Shown here piece after piece: positions 1 through 8,075 of a stretch of 64,000 nt of DNA. Each line of letters opens with the position of its first letter. Position 1 is the stretch's first letter. The notes under the pieces were generated by a model, which was not told the origin of the DNA, made no database searches, and was given only the letters and a program-made list of their open reading frames with translations. This DNA comes from Segetibacter sp. 3557_3. Its GTDB lineage: Bacteria > Bacteroidota > Bacteroidia > Chitinophagales > Chitinophagaceae. The DNA is taken from assembly GCF_004354985.1 (NCBI RefSeq), contig NZ_SMSK01000016.1, positions 62,001-126,000 of the forward strand, in the 5' to 3' direction. Position numbers and translations under genes: made by a program.

Positions 1-1703
1 AGCCATGGAAATATGGGCTTCGGCGGGTTGATGATCGCTGGCAGGTATCCTTTATGGTTCCGCCATATGGCACCTATGCTACGTTTTACCTGCAAAGCGG
101 AGACTACAAAGATCAGCCAGGTCCAAAAAAGCATTATGAACTTGCGGTTTATGAAAAAGGAAGGCGCGTTAAAAACGGCTACCTCTACGAAGGCTACAGC
201 CTTTCTGCGCAAACGGGAAGGATACCTGATCTTGAAGCAAGAAAAGCTGCGCTATTTGCAAAAGAACTCGAGCAGTTCCCCGACAACTATGAGGCAAAAT
301 TGCGATTGCTCACCTACAAGATTGCTATAGCTCCCACCAATGAAAAAGAGCAATTGAGAAAACAGGCGAGGGAAATCATCGCCAAAAAGTTTATGGAGAA
401 CCCAGGCAATATGGGGCTCTTAAACAGCACAACTATGGGCTACCTCATCATTGGTGAAAACTCCCGTCTCGACTCCATTCGCAATGTGGTGGTGCAGAAG
501 TTTCCGGAAACCCAGGCCGGCTATGAACTCCGAATCGCAGATATCAAAAAGGATGCGGATACCAATGTTATGGTGAGCAAGCTGCTTGCCATGCTTAAAA
601 AGGAGAACCCTTCCAACGCCAATTTCCTCAAAGAGGCCCACGAAACACTTTTTGAATATTATGCTTCCAAGAAGCGGGCAGACAAAGCACTGTTTCACCT
701 CGCCAAACTGGGCGAAGATAATACGCCCTATCGACCAAGGACGCTAAAGCAGCGGGCCGAAGTATTGGTAAATGCCGGGCTTGCGCCCGATACCGCCTGG
801 CAACTGTTGCAAAGGGCGTATGCGCTTGCAGATACGTTTCCTGCAGGGCTGATCCGTTACTTCCCGGAGACCGGTCATTTACCTGCGTATGTTGACCCGG
901 AAACACGTGCCCGCACAACAGCGACTGCCAGAGGAAACCTGCTTTCCCTAATGGCGCTTGTTAAGCTGTTGCAGAACAATACCAATGCGGCCGACAGCCT
1001 GGTGATTGCTGCCGCCAGGGCTTCATCCGACGTTGAAACAATGTTTAATACTGCCCGTTTTTACGAACAACGCGGGGTGCCCGAAAAGGCTTTCGCGGCA
1101 TATAAAACCATCATGTACCAAAAGCCGGAGGATACCATTGCTTTAAGTAAAATGAAGCAGCGCTACCTGGATTCGAATACAGACGCGGCAGGCCTTCAAA
1201 AACACCTGGATGAGCTGAACGCCCACTGGAAAAAAGAAATGACTGCACAATTAAACAAGGAAATCATCAAGTTAAAAGCACCATCCTTCCTCGACGGCAT
1301 TGTCGACCTGAAGGGCCAGCGGGTACCGGCTGAACTCATCAAAAATAAAATTGTCGTAATCGACTTTTGGGCAACCTGGTGTGTCCCCTGTATGCATGAA
1401 ATGCCCTATGTACAAAATGCTTATGAGAAGTATAAAGATGACAAAAATGTCTTGTTTATGATCCTGAACAGTGGCTCTAATAACACCCTGGAAGATGCTG
1501 TCGGCTGGTGGGGAAATAAGAAATATACGTTCCCGGTATTCTATAATAAGGATCGTACGATAGGGGATAAGTTTGGCTTTAATGTTATCCCTGCCACTTA
1601 CATTCTTGATACGGCGGGCGACATCCGGTTTAAGACGATCGGTTTCGAAGGGCCGGTTATACAGCGCAAGATTGAAGCCGCCATTGAATTGCTGAAGAAG
1701 TGA
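1..1703 (+). CDS. TlpA-like thioredoxin-domain protein (5' end missing)
   Basis: The reading frame is open to the left edge (first complete codon at 3), so the N-terminus and any signal peptide lie outside the window; the first internal Met is at 54. The first two thirds are an alpha-helical, TPR-like region with repeated short helices. The last about 140 residues form a TlpA/ResA-type thioredoxin fold: a beta strand ending in VVIDFWATWC, then the redox motif WCVPC (Cys 443 and 446 counted from the Met at 54), and a later cis-Pro region around VIPATYILD. Family knowledge: such proteins reduce or oxidise disulfides of exported proteins in the periplasm; in Bacteroidota the long helical N-terminal part is common and of unknown role. 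The gene ends directly against a repeat array. Confidence is high for the thioredoxin fold and low for the substrate. Confidence 0.85.
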   Translation, partial: PWKYGLRRVDDRWQVSFMVPPYGTYATFYLQSGDYKDQPGPKKHYELAVYEKGRRVKNGYLYEGYSLSAQTGRIPDLEARKAALFAKELEQFPDNYEAKLRLLTYKIAIAPTNEKEQLRKQAREIIAKKFMENPGNMGLLNSTTMGYLIIGENSRLDSIRNVVVQKFPETQAGYELRIADIKKDADTNVMVSKLLAMLKKENPSNANFLKEAHETLFEYYASKKRADKALFHLAKLGEDNTPYRPRTLKQRAEVLVNAGLAPDTAWQLLQRAYALADTFPAGLIRYFPETGHLPAYVDPETRARTTATARGNLLSLMALVKLLQNNTNAADSLVIAAARASSDVETMFNTARFYEQRGVPEKAFAAYKTIMYQKPEDTIALSKMKQRYLDSNTDAAGLQKHLDELNAHWKKEMTAQLNKEIIKLKAPSFLDGIVDLKGQRVPAELIKNKIVVIDFWATWCVPCMHEMPYVQNAYEKYKDDKNVLFMILNSGSNNTLEDAVGWWGNKKYTFPVFYNKDRTIGDKFGFNVIPATYILDTAGDIRFKTIGFEGPVIQRKIEAAIELLKK

Positions 1704-2576
1704 ATTGGCGAATTAGGGGATTGCGGATTGGCGGATTGTTTTCTCACCGTGGAGCGTGTTGGGTGCGAGTTGATCAGTTGTGTAATGAGGTATTAAGGTA
1801 TTGGGTATTGAGGTATTGGGGAAGTTAGTTGATATGTTGATAAGTTGATTAGTTGATAAGTTGATCAGGTGATAGGGGCATTTCAGAGCTTGCATTGTTT
1901 ATGCAGTATACATCAACTTGTCGTGAGCGTTCTTTTTCATTTTACATTTTTCATTTTTCATTCTTTAGCCGCAGAGAACGGGAGAAGCAGAGATTTGCGC
2001 AGAGGGTGCGAGTTGATAGATTAGGTATTAAGGGATTGGGTATTGAGGAAGTCAGTTGATAGGTTGATTAGTTGATTAGTTGATAAGTTGGGTAGTGAGT
2101 TGATCAGGTGATAGGGGCATTTCAAAGCTTGCATTGTTTATGCAGTATACATCAACATGTCGTGAGCGTTCTTTTTCATTTTACATTTTTCATTTTGCAT
2201 TTTACCGCAGAGAACGGGAGAAGCAGAGATTTGCGCAGAGGGTGCGAGTTGATGGATTAGGTATTGAGGTATTGAGGAAGTCAGTTGATAAGTTGGGTAT
2301 TTAGGTATTAAGGTATTGGGTATTGAGGTATTGGTGGTGCGAGTCGATAAGTTGGGTATTTAGGTAATAAGGTATTGGGTATTGAGGAAGTTAATACATT
2401 GATGTAGTTGGTGGCCGGATCTTAGATCTTGCATTTACCCGTGCAGTACATATCAACTTGTCGTGAGCGTTCTTTTGCATTCTACATTTTTCATTTTGCA
2501 TTATCCATTCTATCCATCCGCTAATCCGGAATCCGCTAATCCGCAATCCAATACCTTTGCCGTTTATTGCACTGAT
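1704..2576. repeat. Composite intergenic array of 7-8 nt repeats, about 2.5 tandem long units
   Basis: The gap between the TlpA-like gene and the DEAD-box helicase has no believable gene. It starts just after the stop codon with GCGGATT-type repeats, continues with GGTATTG and GTTGATNN repeats (period close to 8), then a unique-looking core containing TCGTGAGCG (at 1921, 2160 and 2461), then CATTTTNA repeats, then a CCGCAGAGAACGGGAGAAGC block (1969 and 2205). The first two long units are 239 bp apart; the third is partial and diverged. The last 60 bp before the helicase consist of AATCCGC, the reverse complement of GCGGATT. Confidence 0.9.
2552..2559 (+). promoter_or_regulatory. Bacteroidota -7 promoter element of the helicase gene
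   Basis: TACCTTTG matches the TAnnTTTG -7 consensus of the Bacteroidota primary sigma factor and lies 17 bases ahead of the ATG at 2577. No TTTG box sits 19-21 bases upstream; that position is occupied by AATCCGC repeats. Confidence 0.45.
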
Positions 2577-3905
2577 ATGAACTTCAAGGATCTTAACCTG
2601 AACAAATACTTACTGAGCGCGCTGGCAGACCTTGGTTATACTACCCCAACCACTATCCAGGGGAAGGTGTTTTCAGTGGTGATGAGTGGTGCCGACGTTT
2701 GTGGCATCGCACAAACCGGTACGGGTAAAACACTGGCCTACTTACTTCCTTTGTTAAATATGTGGAAGTATTCGAAAGAAAAAAACCCGCAGATCCTGGT
2801 GATTGTACCAACCCGTGAACTTGTTGCACAGGTTGTTGAGGCAGTGAAAAAATTAAGCACCTACCTAAGTCTGGATGTCATCGGTGTATATGGTGGCACA
2901 AACATCAATACGCAAAAGCTCGAACTAGAAAACGGACTGGATGTGTTGGTTGCTACACCCGGGCGCTTGTACGACCTTGCTGTTGCCGGTGCTTTCAAGA
3001 TAAAAGGGATTAAAAAGGTGGTGATCGATGAGGTGGATGAAATGCTCAACCTTGGCTTCCGGCCGCAGCTCCGCAATATACTCGACCTGCTTCCCCAGGC
3101 CAGGCAAAACCTCTTGTTTTCGGCAACACTGATCGAGGAAGTAGAAGAACTGATGAACGCTTATTTCGATAACCCGGTAAAGATTGAAGCTGCACCGGCT
3201 GGTACACCCGTCGAAAACATCGACCAGGTTGTTTACGAGGTTCCAAACTTCTATACCAAGGTGAACCTATTGAAGCTCCTCCTTGCTGAAGACGGTACCA
3301 TGACGAAGGTGCTTGTTTTTGCAGCTACAAAAAAACTAGCAGACGACCTGTTTGAACAGCTCGAACCTTCCTACCCGGGTGCAGCCGGTGTCATCCATTC
3401 CAACAAAGAACAAAACCATCGTTTTAATACCGTAAAGCAGTTTAAAGAAGGAACGTATAAGTTCATCATTGCAACCGATGTTGTTGCGCGCGGTATCGAC
3501 ATTGCGGAGGTTACCCATGTCATCAACTTCGACGTTCCTCAAGTGCCGGAAAACTATATTCATCGCATTGGGAGAACCGGCCGTGCAGATAAAAAAGGTA
3601 TTTCAATTACGTTCGTAACCGAAAAGGAACAGGAGCCACGTCAGGCAATTGAATCGTTGATGAACTTTAAGATACCAGTTACCCCGCTACCCGCAGATCT
3701 TGAAATTTCCTCCGAGCTGACAGAAGATGAGGTACCAAAGGTCTATATGAAAGAGATCCAGGTGAAGGTGCCGAAGAAAGAACAGCGGGGTGCTTCGTTT
3801 CATGAGCGTTCCGCGAAGAACAGTAAGACAAACAAGAAAGTTAGCCGTCGCGACCAGATGAAAAAGAAATATGGAAAGCCGATTACCCGGCGGGGGAAGA
3901 AGTAG
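2577..3905 (+). CDS. DEAD-box ATP-dependent RNA helicase (DEVD variant)
   Basis: 442-residue RNA helicase of superfamily 2. Motifs in order: AQTGTGKT (45-52, motif I), PTREL (78-82, Ia), TPGR (127-130, Ib), DEVD (151-154, motif II), FSAT (181-184, III; usually SAT), ARGID (V) and HRIGRTGR (329-336, VI). The tail from about 395 is rich in Lys and Arg, as in RhlE/CsdA-type helicases that act on rRNA or mRNA structure. Start choice: the frame is open back to 2463, but the upstream part is repeat DNA; Met 2577 lies just behind a promoter-like box and begins with the usual FKDLNLN segment. Oddity: motif II is DEVD instead of DEAD; the catalytic D-E-x-D residues are kept, so activity is expected. 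Exact subfamily not assigned. Confidence 0.93.
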   Translation: MNFKDLNLNKYLLSALADLGYTTPTTIQGKVFSVVMSGADVCGIAQTGTGKTLAYLLPLLNMWKYSKEKNPQILVIVPTRELVAQVVEAVKKLSTYLSLDVIGVYGGTNINTQKLELENGLDVLVATPGRLYDLAVAGAFKIKGIKKVVIDEVDEMLNLGFRPQLRNILDLLPQARQNLLFSATLIEEVEELMNAYFDNPVKIEAAPAGTPVENIDQVVYEVPNFYTKVNLLKLLLAEDGTMTKVLVFAATKKLADDLFEQLEPSYPGAAGVIHSNKEQNHRFNTVKQFKEGTYKFIIATDVVARGIDIAEVTHVINFDVPQVPENYIHRIGRTGRADKKGISITFVTEKEQEPRQAIESLMNFKIPVTPLPADLEISSELTEDEVPKVYMKEIQVKVPKKEQRGASFHERSAKNSKTNKKVSRRDQMKKKYGKPITRRGKK

Positions 3906-4629
3906 GGAATTCGCGAATTGCGGATTGTCGAATGGCGGATTGAGGTATTGGGTAGTTGATAGGTTGATAAGTTGATGGGTTGATTGGTTGATAGTTGAGT
4001 TGTTAAATGGTTCGTAGTGGATCCAACTGGTTACTTGAGAACTACCGGGTTAATGTAGTGGAATGGGAATCATATCTTCAATCCAGTTCACAACTATCCT
4101 AACATAATCCATTCAGTTCAGTGCATCCCTGTTCCGGGATTCCTGCCGGGGATCAATCCCTGGTATCCATCTTATCCGCGTCATCCGTGTTCCATACTGT
4201 CCCAGGAGCCACGGGCCCAAATTGAATCCAATCGATCCATCCCATCCCTGTCACCCGCGTCCACTATCCTCCGGGAGCAGACAACGCCCGCATATCCCTA
4301 TAATCCATCTCATCCCTGTCATCCGTGTTCCACTATTCTCCAGGAGCAGCCAACAACAGCATATCCAATTCATCCATCTCATCCGTGTTCCATACTGTCC
4401 CACGAGCCCGGGGCTCAGATGAATCCAATTGATCCATTTCGTCCGTGTTCCACTATCCTCCGGGAGCAGCCAACGCCCGCATATCCCTATAATCCATCCC
4501 ATCCCTGTCATCCGTGTTCCACTATTCTCCAGGAGCAGCCAACGCCAGCATATCCAATTCATCCATCTCATCCCTGTCATCCGTGTTCCATACTATTCCA
4601 TTGTGCTGGTTGTAGTATCTTTAGTCACT
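3906..4629. repeat. Composite intergenic array: GCGGATT, GTTGATNN and ATCCATCN repeats
   Basis: Starting after the helicase stop are GCGGATT repeats, one GGTATTG block and about eight GTTGATNN repeats (to about 4000). From about 4085 the array changes to a C-rich family built from ATCCATC, TCATCCCT and GTCATCCG steps of about 8 nt. The segment from 4223 to about 4419 is repeated from 4420 to about 4600 (offset 197 bp), including the interspersed phrase CTCCGGGAGCAG / CTCCAGGAGCAG. Open frames through it are side effects of the periodic sequence. Confidence 0.88.
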
Positions 4630-4851
4630 ATGGCCAAGGACGAAGACTTTTACATCACCTATAAAGGCAAACAACTCCGGGTTTCACCGGTGAGCAACGA
4701 AGGCAACATCTATTTTGTGGTGCATTTACAACCACCGATAATCATAGCGGAAAGTATGGTCGGTGAGTCGTGGTTTTGGTATGAAGCGGGTAAGGGTGAA
4801 ACACCCGAAGCTGCGGAGCTTGGTGCACTAATTGAAGATGCGGATGTTTAA
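4630..4851 (+). CDS. Small hypothetical protein (73 aa)
   Basis: Short acidic protein starting MAKDEDFYITYKGKQLRV, with alternating hydrophobic residues typical of a small beta-sheet fold and an acidic, Ala/Glu-rich C-terminus. No signal peptide or membrane segment. The start at 4630 is chosen because the frame upstream is only the translated repeat array. It ends 136 bases before the next gene on the same strand. I do not recognise a family; the composition looks like a real cytoplasmic protein rather than a chance frame. Confidence 0.6.
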   Translation: MAKDEDFYITYKGKQLRVSPVSNEGNIYFVVHLQPPIIIAESMVGESWFWYEAGKGETPEAAELGALIEDADV

Positions 4852-4987
4852 TCAGGATAACACACTTGTTGGCGCCGTGTCCTTGTGCTGGGGTTGAATT
4901 TACCTGTGTTTGGCACTACTAACAACATCTTTAGCGTAAGTGATTATACGCTGATTGTTTTCAATATATTTATCGCAAATAACAGTT

Positions 4988-5791
4988 ATGAAAAGGCGGT
5001 TTTTTGTAAAGGCATCCATGTTGTCCGGCTTGTTGGCCCCTGTTTCATCAGTAGTGTCGAAGGCAGCTGAATTTGAAGCTGCCCCGGCAAAAGTTGCTCC
5101 TGAATATTACGAGTTTAGGGTTTACACGCTAAAGGATGCTACCCAGCAGAAGTTGGTTGAGGACTACTTTCAGCAGGCCGCGATCCCTGCATTAAATCGT
5201 ATGGGGGTGAAAAATGTTGGTGTTTTTACCGAGCAAAAACCTGAAGGACAAACTAAGCTTTATGCGGTGATCCCATATGCTTCGGTAAAGGATTACGCAA
5301 AAGTTGTGGAGCAGTTGTCGGCCGACAAGAAGTACCAGCAGGCTGGGGCAAGTTACCTTGAGGCACCCTCAACTACACCCGCCTACGAGCGCATACAAAG
5401 TTCTTTTATGAAGGCGTTTGCCGGTATGCCCAGGCTCCAGGTCCCCGCAAATAAGCCGCGTATGTTCGAATTACGACGCTACGAAAGCTCGGGTGAGGCT
5501 GCAGGTAAAAAGAAGATTGATATGTTTGATAACCAGGGTGAGATCGCCATATTCAAAAGGGTAGGACTTACCCCGGTGTTTTTTGGGGAAACCATTATCG
5601 GCGAGTTTATGCCCAACCTGACTTACCTGCTCACCTTTGCTGATATGGAAGACCATGATAAAAGCTGGAAGGCATTTGGCGGCGATCCTGAATGGAAGCG
5701 GATCAGAGCAATTCCCGGCTATGAAGACGCGAAAATCGTCAGCCGTATCACCCGCACGTTTTTAGTGCCCACCAGCTTCTCGCAAATATGA
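4988..5791 (+). CDS. NIPSNAP family protein, exported
   Basis: 267-residue protein with two related ferredoxin-like (dimeric alpha-beta barrel) units: the first begins at EFRVYTLKD, the second at MFELRRYES. This double arrangement and the motifs are characteristic of the NIPSNAP family, whose bacterial members have no settled function. The N-terminus MKRRFFVKAS followed by a hydrophobic stretch ending near SKAAE is a signal peptide and looks like a Tat signal (RRFF). That would place the protein in the periplasm. The start at 4988 gives the complete signal; the frame is open slightly further upstream, to 4955. No partner gene is evident; it is followed by a repeat array and a convergent gene. 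Confidence 0.85.
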   Translation: MKRRFFVKASMLSGLLAPVSSVVSKAAEFEAAPAKVAPEYYEFRVYTLKDATQQKLVEDYFQQAAIPALNRMGVKNVGVFTEQKPEGQTKLYAVIPYASVKDYAKVVEQLSADKKYQQAGASYLEAPSTTPAYERIQSSFMKAFAGMPRLQVPANKPRMFELRRYESSGEAAGKKKIDMFDNQGEIAIFKRVGLTPVFFGETIIGEFMPNLTYLLTFADMEDHDKSWKAFGGDPEWKRIRAIPGYEDAKIVSRITRTFLVPTSFSQI

Positions 5792-6027
5792 GTAAAAAGT
5801 CAAAAGTAAAAAGTCGAAAGGGTAAGTGCGATAAATTAAAAATGTAAAATGTAAAATGAAAAAATAGGTTCCCGACAAGTTTGAAGTCTTTGCTCTTATA
5901 AATATTTACAGTACAGCTTTCAGCTTTTCAACCTATCTACTGATCAACCAATCAACTGATCTAGCTCAATACCTCAATACCATTCTTCAATCCGCAATTT
6001 GCCAATCCGTAATCCGCAAATTTCACC
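5792..6027. repeat. Composite intergenic array between convergent genes
   Basis: Read on the minus strand, away from the stop of the amine oxidase gene, the order is GCGGATT repeats, GGTATTGAG, GTTGATTG repeats, a core with ACTTGTCGGGAACC, then CATTTTAC repeats. The end touching the NIPSNAP gene has GTAAAAAGTC-type repeats of period 7 instead. The order matches the 1.7-2.5 kb array. Confidence 0.85.
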
Positions 6028-7671
6028 CTAAACAATAGCTTCCCGGCTCCGCACAGCTTTCAGAATGCCCTGAGCTGCCAGGCGACCGGTTTCGGCGGCG
6101 CCATTCATAAAGCCCTGGTAGTAACTGCTGCAATGTTCTCCGGCGAAGAAAAAGTTACCAACCGGCTTTGCTTCGGCACCGCGAATGGTGGTATAATGCC
6201 CGACCTTATAACAGGCATAACTTCCTTTTGTGAAAGGATGAGTTGGCCAGTGCATGCGTTTTACATTGCCATTGTGTGCACTTTTACATCCCGGCCACAT
6301 TTCCTCAAGTTGATTGAGGTATTTGACTGCCTGGGACTCAGGGGTACCATCGCCCATTGCAAGACCAGGGTTTCCTCCACCATAAACCGTAAATCCACCT
6401 GCAGATCCCTGCTGACCCTGTGAGTTGTCCCACCCGGTCTGGATTGCTTTATTGGTGAACACGTATCCGCTTTGGCCATACTTACGCCAAACCCGCTTAT
6501 TAAAGCCGAGCATCAGTTTTGAATTATGACCATAAGCCAGCGTATTGATTGCATTTAATTTCCAGGAGGGAAGTGCAACCGCTAGCTCAACCTCTCTCAA
6601 CATACTAAATGGTAGGGTAGATACTATCATGTCGGCGTTGACAGAGGTGGTTCCGCTTCCGCAGTTGAAGTAAAGGGTATAGCCGGAGGCACCTTCTTTG
6701 ATTTTTACCAACCGGTGTTCCAGTGATACATTTGCTTTCACTTCTTCGTACAGTGCATTGGTCAGCCTTTGGTTGCCGCCGACGATTTTAAAACGTTCAT
6801 CGCTGCTGCCGAACAATTCAAATCCATTAGCCGTATTGGGTGAAAACAGGTATAAAAAGTTTATTGAAGATTGAACGTCCGCTTCAAGGCCATATTCTGT
6901 TACATAAGCAATTTCAATTCCTTTCCTGATAAAGCCAGTCATGCCGATCAAGTCCAGGTAAGCCTTTATACTCATCAGGTCAAACCTGAGGGTAGCAGCA
7001 TTGTGGTCATCGTAGGTCATTACGTTAGGTAATGATTTTATGTCTGCTTTAATGCGTGCAGCATATGGCTGAAAGGCCCTGATCACTTCTGCTTCCGTAT
7101 AAAACTTTCCATCGATCACAAAAGTATCGCGTTGAAATTCGAGTTCTTCCGCAGTCATCGTATCAATAAGCGGCAGGTTAAACTCATGGCAAAGTTTAAG
7201 CATGTCCTTGTGCTCGGTGTCGATAAACTCTCCGCCGAGTTCTGTGGTAAGACCAGGTGCCATCAGGTCTTTTTTTGAAAACATCCGGCCACCGGCCCTG
7301 TTTGAGCCTTCGAAGATAGTCGTGTTGTAACCAGACTTCTTCAATTGATAAGCACAGTTTAGCCCGGCCATACCTGCACCAATGATCACGATTTTGGGTT
7401 GAGATGGTTTTGCCGACCCTATTGATTGATCCGTTATTGAAGGGGTATCAGAAGGAGAAAAATCACTGAGTTTTTTACACGAGTTAAACACACCGGCACC
7501 ACTGATTGCTACACCGGCCTTTACCATGTCGCCAATGAAGCGTCTCCTGGGCAATGCATTTGCCCTTTGTTGAGCAATTACTTCTTCAACGGGTGGACCG
7601 TCCTTGCTGTTTTGTAATGATAAGTGAAAGGCACGACGTAATGTGTTGAGCAGGGGAGACCGGCTTTGCAT
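6028..7671 (-). CDS. Flavin-containing amine oxidase (L-amino-acid/monoamine oxidase type)
   Basis: 547-residue FAD enzyme of the amine oxidase family (PF01593 type). The FAD-binding beta-alpha-beta motif IVIIGAGMAGL is at about 94-104, followed by the RAGGRM motif, and the C-terminal FAD contact is FFFAGEHCS near residue 509. Expected reaction: oxidative deamination of an amine or amino acid with release of H2O2 and ammonia. The N-terminus is long: a twin-arginine-like signal RRRFIGDM (42-49) is followed by a hydrophobic segment and Cys 65 (FNSCKK), so export by Tat, possibly as a lipoprotein, is likely. The chosen start gives about 40 residues before the twin arginines, which is common in Bacteroidota members. 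The substrate cannot be read from sequence. Confidence 0.88.
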   Translation of the reverse strand: MQSRSPLLNTLRRAFHLSLQNSKDGPPVEEVIAQQRANALPRRRFIGDMVKAGVAISGAGVFNSCKKLSDFSPSDTPSITDQSIGSAKPSQPKIVIIGAGMAGLNCAYQLKKSGYNTTIFEGSNRAGGRMFSKKDLMAPGLTTELGGEFIDTEHKDMLKLCHEFNLPLIDTMTAEELEFQRDTFVIDGKFYTEAEVIRAFQPYAARIKADIKSLPNVMTYDDHNAATLRFDLMSIKAYLDLIGMTGFIRKGIEIAYVTEYGLEADVQSSINFLYLFSPNTANGFELFGSSDERFKIVGGNQRLTNALYEEVKANVSLEHRLVKIKEGASGYTLYFNCGSGTTSVNADMIVSTLPFSMLREVELAVALPSWKLNAINTLAYGHNSKLMLGFNKRVWRKYGQSGYVFTNKAIQTGWDNSQGQQGSAGGFTVYGGGNPGLAMGDGTPESQAVKYLNQLEEMWPGCKSAHNGNVKRMHWPTHPFTKGSYACYKVGHYTTIRGAEAKPVGNFFFAGEHCSSYYQGFMNGAAETGRLAAQGILKAVRSREAIV

Positions 7672-8075
7672 GGCAGTTTAGTTTGTTAGTTTTGATTTGA
7701 GGTATGGACCTGGTTATTGATGTTCGATAATAGACTTACTAAATAAACGTGGGCAAACGAGTAAGCCAAAAGGCTATGCTAAGCATAGTGTTTGTCAATA
7801 CACACGCTTATTGCAACAGCTTCGTGATGATTGCTGGTTTGGTGAACACGTAAGGCTTCATTGTTTTGCTAAATACCGTTAGTATGCTTCGTTTATTGAT
7901 CCAAAAATAGGTTTGAGTATTCCAGGCTGCAATCACATGTTCATGTGTTTTGCATACTAAGATTAGCAGGACTTACAGCAAACATGCACCGGCATAACTA
8001 ATGGATTATAAAACAGCATGAGCTTGTGGAGATAGATGTGCTGACTAGGGCCAGTCCGGCGTTAGAACAAACAGC
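7672..8075. other. Intergenic, no gene seen; two short palindromes
   Basis: This 404-base gap precedes the amine oxidase gene and follows the helicase gene (both minus strand). I see no coding frame. Two perfect short palindromes, CTATGCT-A-AGCATAG (7774-7788) and CACATG-TT-CATGTG (7933-7946), could be operators or weak terminators. No clear -33/-7 promoter was found. Confidence 0.5.

Noticed and set aside
4222-4629. Plus- and minus-strand frames rich in His, Pro and Ile or in Trp and Gly
   Set aside because: Translations of the ATCCATC array; length results from absence of stop codons in the repeat.
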